Part shown: positions 34,400 to 42,489 of the stretch, in pieces
Position numbering within the stretch: the stretch's first letter is position 1
How the letters are laid out: each line of letters opens with the position of its first letter
NCBI GenBank assembly: GCA_964571855.1
Contig: CAZNDO010000008.1
Span: forward strand, 1-64,000
Origin: CAYYFX01 sp964571855
Lineage (GTDB): Bacteria; ARS69
Direction of reading: 5' to 3'
DNA length: 64,000 nt
Made by a program: the position numbers and the translations under genes
Notes under the pieces: generated by a model
What the model was told of the DNA's origin: nothing
The model's database searches: none
Seen by the model: the letters and a program-made list of their open reading frames with translations, nothing else

Positions 34400-36561
34400 G
34401 GCGCGCCCGGCGGCGGGGCGGCGGAGCGCAACGAGGCGAGGCGCCGGCGCCACTCGGCGTTCGACGGATCCAGCGCGGTCGCGCGCTCGAGGTCCCGGGC
34501 GGCGCCCGCCGCGTCGCCCTGCCGGTGCCGCAGCGCGGCGCGCATCGCCACGAGCGCCGCGCTGCCCGGGCGTTGCGCGACCGCCGCGTCGAGGGCCGCG
34601 CGGGCCTCGGCCAGCCGCCCGGAGCCCGCCAGGTACGAGGCGATCGCGCCCCACGCATCGTCCGCCACCGCGTCCTGTCCGGTGGCGCGGTGCAGCCACT
34701 CCAGGCCGCGCGCCTCCTCGCCCAGGACCAGCGCGGTCTGTCCCGCGTTCATCAGGAAGTACGGGTCGTCCGCCATCGACGGCGCCAGCTCCGCGAACAG
34801 CGCGTGCGCCTCGGCGTACCGCCCCGCCATGCCGAGCGTGGTGGCGAGCGCCAGCTTCTCCTCCGGCGCGCCGGCGGCGAGCGCGAACGCCTCGCGCCGC
34901 ACCGCGACCGCCTCGTCCGCGCGGCCCGCGGCCTCCAGGGCCTCGGCCAGGGAGCGGCGAACGCGGAAACTGAACGGCATCCCCGCCGTGGCGGCCCGCA
35001 GGTCCGCGAGCGCCTCGTCCGGGCGTCCCGCGCGCAGCTGCAGCGCGCCGCGGTGGAACCTGGCCTCCGCGAGCGACGGGGTGGCGCGGAGCGCCGCGTC
35101 GTACTCGGCGGCGGCATCGGCGTCGCGGCCGGCGCGCGCGTACGCGTTGCCCCACTGCAGGTGGGTCTGGCCCCAGTCGATGTGCCGGATGCCGAGGAAG
35201 TCCGCGTGCACGGCCGCGAGCGCGGCGGCGAGGAGCGCGGCGCGCGCGAGCCGCGTGCCGCGCGGGACACCCGGGCCGACGAGCGCGGCCACCCCGGCGC
35301 CGGCCAGCACGAGCAGCCCCGGCCAGGCCGCCATCCGGTAGCGCGCGCAGACGAAGACCAGGATCACGCCGGCGGCGGCCGCGAGCACGTGCGCCCACAG
35401 GAACGCGAGCTCGCGCAGCCGCCGGCGCGCGGACAGGATCCCGACGAGCGCGAGCGGCAGGATCCAGCCGAAGTCGGGCAGGGGGGCGGCGAGGAGGCGG
35501 TCGCGCGTGCGCGCGGCGTACAGGTCCCGGTTGTTGCGGATCTCCCATCCCTGCGCGAAGAGGTACGCCTTGCGCGCGAGGCCGCGGAGGAACGACGCGG
35601 GGTCGTCCCGCACCTGCGCGAGGAACCGCGCGCGGAAGTACGCGTCCTCCTCCGCCGCCGTGAAGGGGCGGCCCTCGGTTCGCGCCAGCCAGGCGGACAC
35701 GTCCTCGTTGCGCCAGGAGGAGAATCCCGGAAGGGTCGCGGTCATCCCGTCCGAATCCGGATGGTTCCCGATCCAGAGGTTCAGCCCTCCCTGCGTGGCC
35801 AGCAGCACCCACTCGCCGGAGACGATGCGGTTGCGGATCGTGATCGGGGAGATCACGAGCGCCGCGCCCGCCACGAGCGCGAGCGCGCGGCGCGCGCCGC
35901 CGCGGCCGTGGGCGAGGGCGGCCACGAGGGCGGCGGCGGGAACGACCGACAGGAGGTTGGGGCGCGCGAGCGCGGCGGCGCCCGCCAGCGCGCCGATCGC
36001 CGCCCAGCGGCCGGGGCCGGACGCGGGGCCCGCGCGGTCCCACACGCGCAGCAGCGCCGCGACGAGGAACAGCTCCAGCGGCGTGATGAGCAGCTCGCGC
36101 GCGTAGAAGAGAAGGGGCCAGGCGAGGGCGGCGAGCGCTCCGGTGGCCCAGCCGGCCGTGCGGCCGAAGCGGTGCCGCGCGATGCCGGCAAGCAGGACCG
36201 CGGTGAGGGCGCCGAGCATCGCCTGGGCCGCCGCCGCCGCGACGAGATCGGGGCCGGGCAGTGCGAACGTCGCGGCCAGGAACCACGGGTAGAGCGGCGG
36301 CCGAAAGTAGGCCCCGTCCTCCGGACTGCCCCAGAAGTCCCCGGCGGCGATCCGGTGCGCCCAGTCCGCGGCATACTCCGCATCCAGCATCGGGATCGAC
36401 ACGACGGGATCGTCCCGGCCCGAGACGAGCAGCGCCACGCGGGGCAGGAGCGCCAGCGCGAACACGGCGACGGTGTCCGCGCGTGGGGTTCGTGAGGGGA
36501 GCGAGACGCGCACGGGTCCCCCGGTGGACGGAGCGAGCGGCGAGAATAGGCGGCGGCGCAT
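34396..36561 (-). CDS. GT-C-type membrane glycosyltransferase fused to TPR repeats
   Basis: 721 residues. About ten hydrophobic helices cover residues 30-450. The first periplasmic loop has D-A-E-Y-A-A-D-W-A (acidic pair) and RPPLYPWFLA, as in ArnT/PMT-like enzymes that use polyprenyl-phosphate sugars. LLATQGGLNLWIGNHP and FVCARYRMAAWP are shared with the protein at 44034. Five or more TPR units follow (about 455-700). The ATG at 36561 starts just after the divergent spacer. It heads the operon with pabB and pabC. The donor sugar and acceptor are unknown. Confidence 0.85.
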   Translation of the reverse strand: MRRRLFSPLAPSTGGPVRVSLPSRTPRADTVAVFALALLPRVALLVSGRDDPVVSIPMLDAEYAADWAHRIAAGDFWGSPEDGAYFRPPLYPWFLAATFALPGPDLVAAAAAQAMLGALTAVLLAGIARHRFGRTAGWATGALAALAWPLLFYARELLITPLELFLVAALLRVWDRAGPASGPGRWAAIGALAGAAALARPNLLSVVPAAALVAALAHGRGGARRALALVAGAALVISPITIRNRIVSGEWVLLATQGGLNLWIGNHPDSDGMTATLPGFSSWRNEDVSAWLARTEGRPFTAAEEDAYFRARFLAQVRDDPASFLRGLARKAYLFAQGWEIRNNRDLYAARTRDRLLAAPLPDFGWILPLALVGILSARRRLRELAFLWAHVLAAAAGVILVFVCARYRMAAWPGLLVLAGAGVAALVGPGVPRGTRLARAALLAAALAAVHADFLGIRHIDWGQTHLQWGNAYARAGRDADAAAEYDAALRATPSLAEARFHRGALQLRAGRPDEALADLRAATAGMPFSFRVRRSLAEALEAAGRADEAVAVRREAFALAAGAPEEKLALATTLGMAGRYAEAHALFAELAPSMADDPYFLMNAGQTALVLGEEARGLEWLHRATGQDAVADDAWGAIASYLAGSGRLAEARAALDAAVAQRPGSAALVAMRAALRHRQGDAAGAARDLERATALDPSNAEWRRRLASLRSAAPPPGAP

Positions 36562-36580
36562 CCTGCGACAAGACGGTCGG

Positions 36581-36609
36581 TTGCCGGCCCGGAGGCCCCT
36601 TGCTATAGT
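36581..36609 (+). promoter_or_regulatory. putative promoter for the beta-helix gene at 36664
   Basis: TTGCCG (36581-36586), 17-bp spacer, TATAGT (36604-36609), about 55 bp before the ATG. It lies in the 102-bp divergent gap shared with the GT-C gene. Confidence 0.6.
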
Positions 36610-36663
36610 GCCCCGGCTCGACGCCGGGGCACCCGCCGGTCGTCCGCCTGGGAGGCTCACCCG

Positions 36664-37677
36664 ATGAACGTCCGAACCCGCATCGCGCTCGCCGCCGGTC
36701 TCCTGCCGCTCCTCGGATCGCCGGTGCAGGCCGGCAGCTGGCGCGTGGGGTGCCTGCAGACGGACTGCGATCCTCCCTGCAACTTCTTCGGACCTTCGGG
36801 CATCGCGGACTGCATGGTCAGCCTGGACGTGCTTCCCGGGGACACGGTGACGGTGTGGCCGTCGCTGAGCTGCGACTACAACAGCGCGGTCACCATCAAG
36901 ACGGGCATCCTGCTCCGCTCCTTCGCCGGGCCGGAGCAGACGGTCCTGCGCGGCTCGGCCGCGGGCACGCCCGCCATCTTCTTCGTGGGCACGAACCCCG
37001 GGACGCGCGTGGAGGGCTTCACGTTCACCTGGGACGCCGGGGAGAACAGCCTCGGCGGCGGCGTCGGCGCGTACGTGGCGTCCGGGGTGCTGCGGAACAA
37101 CTGGTTCGTCTCGAGCGCCGCCAGCGTGGGCTCGGCGATCTACCTGCAGAGCTCGGACCTTCTCGTGGAGAACAACCTGTTCCTCACGAACAACACCACC
37201 GCGGGCGGCGGGGCGGTGGCCATCTCCGGGGGCGACCCCGTGCTGAGGAACAACACGTTCACGGGGAACTTCTCGCCCTTCGGCTACGAGGGCGCGGCGC
37301 TGTACGCGGCCGGGTCGGACTTCACGTTCGACCGGAACATCGTGCACGGCTCGATGGGTGCCCCCGCCGTGTTCTGCGGCGGCGGGAACCTGCCCTCGCT
37401 GTCCTGCAACATCTTCTGGGCGAACCAGCTCGGCGCCTTCGCCGGCCAGTGCGCGGACTCGGTCGGCACGTCCGGCAACATCGCGGCGGACCCCCTGTTC
37501 TGCAACGCCGCCGGTCTGGACTTCGGGTTCTGCGCGGACTCGCCGGCGCTGACCGGGGCATGCGGGGCCATCGGCTATGCATCGCCCACGGGGAACTGCG
37601 GCCCGTGCATGCCGACGCATGTCGCCGTCACTCTCGAGAGCATGCCCTGGGGCCGCGTGAAGAGCCTCTACCGCTAG
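36664..37677 (+). CDS. secreted parallel beta-helix protein with C-terminal WGRxKxxYR tail
   Basis: 337 residues. The signal peptide (about 1-22, GLLPLLGSPVQAG) is followed by right-handed beta-helix coils: V-L-R-N-N-W-F, L-V-E-N-N-L-F-L-T-N-N, V-L-R-N-N-T-F-T-G-N, F-D-R-N-I-V-H-G, a pectate-lyase/NosD-like ladder. Several cysteines suggest an exported, disulfide-bonded protein. It ends M-P-W-G-R-V-K-S-L-Y-R, matching the tail of the secreted protein at 30394. The ATG follows GGGAGG at 36649-36654. Such helices bind or cut polysaccharides; no catalytic residues are evident. Confidence 0.85.
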   Translation: MNVRTRIALAAGLLPLLGSPVQAGSWRVGCLQTDCDPPCNFFGPSGIADCMVSLDVLPGDTVTVWPSLSCDYNSAVTIKTGILLRSFAGPEQTVLRGSAAGTPAIFFVGTNPGTRVEGFTFTWDAGENSLGGGVGAYVASGVLRNNWFVSSAASVGSAIYLQSSDLLVENNLFLTNNTTAGGGAVAISGGDPVLRNNTFTGNFSPFGYEGAALYAAGSDFTFDRNIVHGSMGAPAVFCGGGNLPSLSCNIFWANQLGAFAGQCADSVGTSGNIAADPLFCNAAGLDFGFCADSPALTGACGAIGYASPTGNCGPCMPTHVAVTLESMPWGRVKSLYR

Positions 37678-37719
37678 CACCGGGCCGACGGAACGGCGCT
37701 TCGCGCCACGGTCCTCGGC

Positions 37720-37747
37720 TTGACTCCGGGGCCGGGCCTGCTAGGCT
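37720..37747 (+). promoter_or_regulatory. putative promoter for the TPR lipoprotein at 37794
   Basis: TTGACT (37720-37725), 16-bp spacer, TAGGCT (37742-37747). A hairpin with the stem GGCGC/GCGCC (about 37696-37708) stands just upstream and may end the beta-helix transcript. Confidence 0.6.
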
Positions 37748-37793
37748 TGAGCACCAATCCCCACCGCCCCTGCGCGATCCCCGGAGGTTCCCC

Positions 37794-38552
37794 ATGAAGT
37801 CGTGCGTCGGTCTCGCCCGGTCCCTCGGGGCCCTCGGGGCGCTCGTCCTGCTCGTGTCCTGCGCCGGCTCGGGATCCGGGGCGAGGCCCGAGGGGCCCGC
37901 GGGGTCCGCTGCGGCGGACGCGGCGGGCGCGGATCCGCTGGTGGAGCTGGAAGCGGCGCGCAAGGCGCTGGACAAGACACCCGAGAGCCCCGAGGCCATG
38001 TTCCGGCTCGGGCTGGCCTGGCAGCGCCGGGCGGAGACGTCGGGCGACGTCATGTCCTCCGCGTATCTCGACTCGGCCAAGGCCCAGTACGACGTGGTCC
38101 TCCTGCGGCAGCCGGAGAACGTGAAGGCGCTCGTGCACTCCGGCCTCGTGCTGGAGGACCTCGGCCGCAAGGACGACGCGCTCGCCCGGTACCGCAAGGC
38201 CACCGAGGTCGCGCCGGAGGATCCCCGCCCGTTCGTGAACCTCGGATCGCTCCTGTACTTCGGTTTCAGCAAGACCTACGACGCCAAGGAGGCCCTGCAG
38301 CGGGCGCTGGAGCTGGATCCGGACAACGCGGACGCCCGCTTCAACCTGGGCGTGATGTTCGCGGACGCCACGCTGTACCGGGAGGCGCGGACGGAGTGGG
38401 AGCGCGTGGCCGCCGGTCCGGACGGCCCCGCGAAGGCGCTGGCCCTGCAGAACCTCGAGAAGATCCGGCCGCTCCTCGCGGCCCAGGATTCCGCCGCGGC
38501 GGCGGCCGGCACGGCGCCCCCCGCCGGCACCACGCCCCCGGGCGGCCCCTGA
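37794..38552 (+). CDS. TPR-repeat lipoprotein
   Basis: 252 residues. Lipobox LVSC gives lipidated C21, followed by a Gly/Ala/Ser linker and three to four TPR units (for example VKALVHSGLVLEDLGRKDDA and ADARFNLGVMFADATLYREA). The C terminus is rich in Ala, Pro and Thr. A CGGAGG ribosome site precedes the ATG. It sits alone between two promoters. A scaffold role in the periplasm is likely; the partner is unknown. Confidence 0.85.
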   Translation: MKSCVGLARSLGALGALVLLVSCAGSGSGARPEGPAGSAAADAAGADPLVELEAARKALDKTPESPEAMFRLGLAWQRRAETSGDVMSSAYLDSAKAQYDVVLLRQPENVKALVHSGLVLEDLGRKDDALARYRKATEVAPEDPRPFVNLGSLLYFGFSKTYDAKEALQRALELDPDNADARFNLGVMFADATLYREARTEWERVAAGPDGPAKALALQNLEKIRPLLAAQDSAAAAAGTAPPAGTTPPGGP

Positions 38553-38600
38553 GCGTCGGGTCGCGGGGTCGCCCCGGGATCTTCCGCGCCGGTCGCGCGG

Positions 38601-38629
38601 TTGACATGAGGCGAGGGGTCGCGCAAGGT
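38601..38629 (+). promoter_or_regulatory. putative promoter for the TPR gene at 38699
   Basis: A perfect TTGACA (38601-38606) with a weak -10 CAAGGT after 17 bp, about 70 bp before the ATG. Confidence 0.45.
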
Positions 38630-38698
38630 TCCAGTCCCTTCCGACCCTGAAACCCCGACCCCTGCCGGGCACCCGAGTCCGGCGTGGAGCGCGAAGCG

Positions 38699-39886
38699 AT
38701 GAACCGACCGAAGTGCCGTGTTTGGGCTCCCGTGCTGGCCGCATTGGCGGTCGCGGGTCCCGTGGCCGACGACGCACGGGCGAAGGACGGGGACATGCCC
38801 GCCGTCCGGTCGGCCTCCCCGGAGCAGGACGCCCTGCGGCAGTACCTGTTCCAGGGGGACCAGTACCGGGACAGCGGTCTGCCCGAGAAGGCCGTCGAGC
38901 AGTACGAGAAGGCCCTGGCGATCGACGAGAAGAACCCGGAGGTCTACCCGCGCCTGGGCTACGTCCTGGTCAAGCTGGGCAACTACGAGCGCGCCGTGAA
39001 GGTCTATTCGCGCTACGCCGAGCTGGAGCCCGACAACTGCACCGCGCGCGCCAGCGTGGGCTTCGCGTACCTGGGCCAGGGCCTCACGGACCAGGCCGTG
39101 CGCGCCTACGAGGAGGCGCTGAAGCTGTGCCCGGACGACGCGTCGGCGTACTCGAACCTGGGGGTCGCGTACGAGCAGGCGAGCTACCCGATCGAGGCGA
39201 TCGAGGCGTTCCGGCACGCGGCGGAGCTGAACCCGCAGGACCTCACGAACCACGAGAAGCTGGGCAAGCTGTACTACGAGCGGAAGCAGTACCCCGAGGC
39301 CGCGCGCATGTACGAGGCCATCCTCGCGCGCGAGGACCACGGCAAGGACGACAACTGGGTGGCCTGGGCGCACGGCCGGCTCGCGTTCATCCACCGCTGG
39401 GCGGACGACTGCGACGGGGCCATCCCGCACTGGGAGGCGCAGGCGGCCTCGCCCGCCGTGGACAAGGACTCGAAGGTGCGCGCCCTGCGCGGGCTCGCGG
39501 GCTGCTACGAGGAGACGCAGCAGTCGGCGAAGGCCGCGGAGCTCTACCGGCAGCTGATCGCGGAGTCGCCCGACGAGCCGGCCTACTACTACCGCCTCGG
39601 GGATATCCTGAACGATGCCGGTCGCCACCAGGACGCCATCGACGTGGCGAAGCGCGGCACCGAGTTGGACACGGGCTGTTCCGCGCACGCGTACTGCGTG
39701 ATCGGCCGCGCCTACGAGAAGCTCGGGGGCGTCGCGAATTACAAGCGCGCGGAGCGCGAGTTCCGCAAGGCGCTGACCTGCGGCGATGCGCGCTTCACCG
39801 ACTACGCGCGGAAGCAGGTCGAGCGGCAGCAGCAGCTCGTGAAATCCGCCGAGGCCCAGCAGAAGCGGAGCGACGCCGGGTACTGA
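38699..39886 (+). CDS. exported TPR protein
   Basis: 395 residues. The N-terminal hydrophobic segment (APVLAALAVAGPVADDARA) resembles a cleavable signal peptide. At least seven TPR units follow, such as YPRLGYVLVKLGNYERAVKVY and AYSNLGVAYEQASYPIEAIEAF. The last 60 residues are basic and helical. The ATG at 38699 was chosen; a GTG at 38684 would add five residues. Its final codons are part of the left arm of the large palindrome at 39878-40052, so the gene's 3' end and that element overlap. Confidence 0.82.
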   Translation: MNRPKCRVWAPVLAALAVAGPVADDARAKDGDMPAVRSASPEQDALRQYLFQGDQYRDSGLPEKAVEQYEKALAIDEKNPEVYPRLGYVLVKLGNYERAVKVYSRYAELEPDNCTARASVGFAYLGQGLTDQAVRAYEEALKLCPDDASAYSNLGVAYEQASYPIEAIEAFRHAAELNPQDLTNHEKLGKLYYERKQYPEAARMYEAILAREDHGKDDNWVAWAHGRLAFIHRWADDCDGAIPHWEAQAASPAVDKDSKVRALRGLAGCYEETQQSAKAAELYRQLIAESPDEPAYYYRLGDILNDAGRHQDAIDVAKRGTELDTGCSAHAYCVIGRAYEKLGGVANYKRAEREFRKALTCGDARFTDYARKQVERQQQLVKSAEAQQKRSDAGY

Positions 39887-40052
39887 TCGGCGTCGGCGCG
39901 GCGGATGGGCCGGGCGCCCCGGCACCCCTCCCGCGGGCCTCTGCGCGCGAACGCACCGCGCCCCGCGCGCGCGTGGCGTGCGTGCTCGAACGCCCGCGAG
40001 AGGGGCGCCGGGGCGCCCGACCCGTCCGCGGCGCCGACGCTGATCAGTACCC
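39878..40052. repeat. 60-bp inverted repeat forming a giant hairpin before mnmA
   Basis: Arms 39878-39937 and 39993-40052 align gap-free over 60 bp with 54 Watson-Crick matches, and two of the six mismatches would be G-U pairs in RNA. The 55-nt centre is GC-rich. The left arm begins inside the last two codons and stop of the TPR gene; the right arm ends about 28 bp before the mnmA start. The form is far larger than an ordinary terminator and has no T-run. Confidence 0.9.
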
Positions 40053-40079
40053 GCCGGAGAGGGAGAGGGAGACGCAATC

Positions 40080-41171
40080 TTGCGGGTTCTCGTCGCGCTT
40101 TCCGGAGGGGTGGACAGTGCGGTCGCCGCGGCGCTGCTGGCGGACGAGGGGCACGAGCTCGTCGGGGTCACGCTGAAGAACTGGTGCTACGGGGACGCGG
40201 ACGGCGACGGGCGGTCGTGCTGCTCGCTGCAGTCCATCGAGGCGGCGCGCGCGGTGGCGGAGCGGCTCGGCTTCCCGCACTACGTCCTGGACTTCGAAGC
40301 GCCGTTCGCGGAGCACGTGATCCGCCCCTTCGTCCGCGACTACCTCGAGGGGCGCACCCCCAATCCGTGCGTGTCGTGCAACGCGCGCGTGCGATTCCCC
40401 GGGCTCGCCGCGCGGGCGCGGGCCTTCGGGTGCGACGCGCTCGCCACCGGACACTACGCGCGCGTGGACCGCGACGCGAACCCGCCCGTGCTGCGCCGCC
40501 CCGCGGATCGGGGGCGCGACCAGAGCTACGTGCTCTGGGGCGTCGAGGCGGACACCGTGCGCATGCTCCTCCTGCCGCTGGGCGACCTGACCAAGGACCG
40601 GGTCCGGGCGATCGCGCGGGAGCAGGGGCTGGCCAGCGCGGAGCGTCCGGACAGCCAGGAGATCTGCTTCGTTCCGCACGGGGACGTGGGGGCGTACCTG
40701 GAGCGCCACCCGGACGCGCGGGGCGCCGCGGCCCTCGCCGCGGGCGAGGCCGTGGACCGCAGCGGCCGCCCGGTGGGAACCCACGACGGGGTGGCGCGGT
40801 ACACCATCGGCCAGCGTCGAGGGCTCGGGCTTGCCCTCGGGCGGCGGATGTTCGTCGTGGCGCTCGACGCGCGCACGAACCGCGTGGTCGTGGGGGAGGA
40901 GGACGACCTCCACGGCCGGCGCGCGGAGTTGCGCGCGGTGCGCTGGCCGTCCCGGTACGGCGATCGGGACGAGATCGACGTGGCGGTCCAGCTGCGTTCG
41001 CGGCACGAGGCCGCGCCGGCCCGCGTGCGACGGTGCGCGGAGGACCGGGCGGTCCTGGAGTTCGTTCGGCCGCAGCGGGCGCTCACGCCGGGGCAGTCGG
41101 CCGTCTTCTACGAGGCGGATGCGGTGCTCGGGGGCGGGATCGTGTGCGATGCGGTCCGGCGCGAGGGTTGA
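40080..41171 (+). CDS. mnmA: tRNA 2-thiouridylase MnmA
   Basis: 363 residues. It thiolates U34 of Lys, Glu and Gln tRNAs. The PP-loop SGGVDSAV stands near residue 8. The two catalytic cysteines are in NPCVSCN and S-Q-E-I-C-F, and A-T-G-H-Y-A and GQRRGLGLA are also typical. A TTG start is read because GGAGAGGGAGAGGG stands upstream and no ATG or GTG is near. The CxCC-type insertion GRSCCSLQS after the first domain is common in this family. It precedes the serine tRNA group. Confidence 0.96.
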   Translation: MRVLVALSGGVDSAVAAALLADEGHELVGVTLKNWCYGDADGDGRSCCSLQSIEAARAVAERLGFPHYVLDFEAPFAEHVIRPFVRDYLEGRTPNPCVSCNARVRFPGLAARARAFGCDALATGHYARVDRDANPPVLRRPADRGRDQSYVLWGVEADTVRMLLLPLGDLTKDRVRAIAREQGLASAERPDSQEICFVPHGDVGAYLERHPDARGAAALAAGEAVDRSGRPVGTHDGVARYTIGQRRGLGLALGRRMFVVALDARTNRVVVGEEDDLHGRRAELRAVRWPSRYGDRDEIDVAVQLRSRHEAAPARVRRCAEDRAVLEFVRPQRALTPGQSAVFYEADAVLGGGIVCDAVRREG

Positions 41172-41195
41172 CACCCGCGCGCCCCCCGGTACACT
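41168..41195 (+). promoter_or_regulatory. promoter of the tRNA-Ser/Ser/Arg group
   Basis: TTGACA (41168-41173), 16-bp spacer, TACACT (41190-41195), starting at the mnmA stop. It is 14 bp before the first tRNA, a typical stable-RNA promoter. Confidence 0.75.
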
Positions 41196-41208
41196 CTCTC
41201 GCGCCGGT

Positions 41209-41296
41209 GGAGGGATGGCCGAGTGGTCTAAGGCGGCGGTCTTGAAAACCGCTGAGCCTCCGGGCTCCGTGGGTTCGAATCCTACTCCCTCCGCCA
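41209..41296 (+). tRNA. tRNA-Ser(UGA)
   Basis: 88-nt class II tRNA with acceptor GGAGGGA/TCCCTCC, long variable arm, encoded GCCA end, and anticodon loop CTTGAAA giving TGA. First gene of a three-tRNA group. Confidence 0.97.
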
Positions 41297-41379
41297 CCCG
41301 GTTCGCTGGGTCGTCGGTTCCCGGAAACGGGGCCGCCGGATCCCGGGTGGCGATGGAGCGGGAACCTCCTCCGGCTGAT

Positions 41380-41472
41380 GGAGAGGTGCGAGAGTGGCCG
41401 AATCGGACCGCCTGCTAAGCGGTTGGGGAGCCAAAAGCTTCCTCGAGGGTTCGAATCCCTCCCTCTCCGCCA
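41380..41472 (+). tRNA. tRNA-Ser(GCU)
   Basis: 93-nt class II tRNA with acceptor GGAGAGG/CCTCTCC, long variable arm, encoded CCA and anticodon loop CTGCTAA giving GCT. It reads AGC and AGU codons. Confidence 0.97.
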
Positions 41473-41504
41473 CGCGATGATCCGACGCGTGTCGGATGTT
41501 CTGA

Positions 41505-41581
41505 GCGCCCATAGCTCAATCGGATAGAGCGTTTGGCTACGGACCAAAAGGTTGGGGGTTCGAGTCCTCCTGGGCGCGCCC
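41505..41581 (+). tRNA. tRNA-Arg(ACG)
   Basis: 77-nt tRNA with acceptor GCGCCCA/TGGGCGC, encoded CCA and anticodon loop CTACGGA giving ACG. A34 is the expected substrate of the TadA deaminase encoded at 46195, which makes inosine. Confidence 0.97.
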
Positions 41582-41591
41582 ATTCCAGCGG

Positions 41592-41620
41592 TTCCCCGCG
41601 GACCCCGCGGGGAAGGGCTT
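41592..41620 (+). terminator. hairpin after the tRNA group
   Basis: Perfect 10-bp stem TTCCCCGCGG/CCGCGGGGAA (41592-41601 with 41605-41614) with a 3-nt loop, followed by GGGCTTTA. It lies 11 bp after tRNA-Arg and 12 bp before the ATG at 41632. The T-run is short. Confidence 0.5.
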
Positions 41621-41631
41621 TAGGAGCCGCA

Positions 41632-42489
41632 ATGACACCTCGGCAACTCGTGCTGCTGCTCGTCGTGACCGGTGCCGTGGCCGCCCCGGCCGCGGCGGCC
41701 ACGTGGCCCGTCTCCGAGAAGGGGAAGCTGCAGGAGGCCCTGGACTCCGCGGCGTACGGGGACACGGTGCTCGTGGCGCCGGGGCAGTACCCGCGCGTCG
41801 TGCTGCGCAGCGGCGTGACCCTGCGGTCCGAGAAAGGCCCGGAGCACACGCTGCTCAAGGAGAACACGTTCTGGGTCGTGCAGGGCGAGGCAGTGGACAG
41901 CCTGGCCGCCATCGAGGGATTCACGATCGACGGCATGAAGGGCGCGGAGGGCGTGGTGTACGCGGAGGAGTCCGCGTACCGCGTGCGGAACTGCGTGATC
42001 CGCGGCGGCTGGGCCGGGGTGCGCGCGCTGTACAGCGACCTGCGGGTCGAGGACTGCACGATCCGCGACTGCACGAACGGCATCTACGTGTTCGAGTCCG
42101 GCGGGTTCATCGCGGAGAACGACATCCAGCTTTGTCACCAGGCCATGACCATCGTCAGCTCGAACCCGCGCGTGGTCCGCAACCGCATCACGCGGAACGG
42201 CTCCGGGATCATCATCGAGAAGCACTCGGACGCGGAGATCGGCGGCTCCGTGGCAACGGCGAACCGGATCTGGAACAACGCCGCGTTGGCCGTGCGCAAC
42301 GACTCCTACCAGAAGCAGCAGGGGGTCCGCACGTGGGCGCCGATGACCGTGAAGGTCCCCTACAACTTCTGGGGCTCCGACTGCCCGGACAGCTCCCTCT
42401 TCCTCGGCATGGTGGAGTGGACGCCCTGGGTCGACGAGTCCGGGACGCGCTCGATTGACAAGTGCTCCGGCAAAAAGACGGGGAAGTAG
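41632..42489 (+). CDS. exported beta-helix (NosD-like) protein
   Basis: 285 residues. A signal peptide (about 1-23, LVLLLVVTGAVAAPAAAA) precedes right-handed beta-helix coils: VLRSGVTLRSEKGPEHTLL, YRVRNCVIRGG, LRVEDCTIRDCTNGIYVFE, FIAENDIQLCHQAMTI and PRVVRNRITRNGSGIIIEK. The pattern is that of periplasmic copper-binding NosD-like or CASH-domain proteins. The ATG follows TAGGAG. Its 3' end overlaps the phosphodiesterase gene by 35 bp, and a membrane sugar transferase follows, so a polysaccharide-modifying operon is plausible. It lacks the WGRxKxxYR tail. Confidence 0.87.
   Translation: MTPRQLVLLLVVTGAVAAPAAAATWPVSEKGKLQEALDSAAYGDTVLVAPGQYPRVVLRSGVTLRSEKGPEHTLLKENTFWVVQGEAVDSLAAIEGFTIDGMKGAEGVVYAEESAYRVRNCVIRGGWAGVRALYSDLRVEDCTIRDCTNGIYVFESGGFIAENDIQLCHQAMTIVSSNPRVVRNRITRNGSGIIIEKHSDAEIGGSVATANRIWNNAALAVRNDSYQKQQGVRTWAPMTVKVPYNFWGSDCPDSSLFLGMVEWTPWVDESGTRSIDKCSGKKTGK

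Noticed and set aside
39878..40052. Ordinary rho-independent terminator of the TPR gene
   Set aside because: The stem is 60 bp, the loop 55 nt, and no T-run follows the 3' arm, so the usual terminator form is not met.
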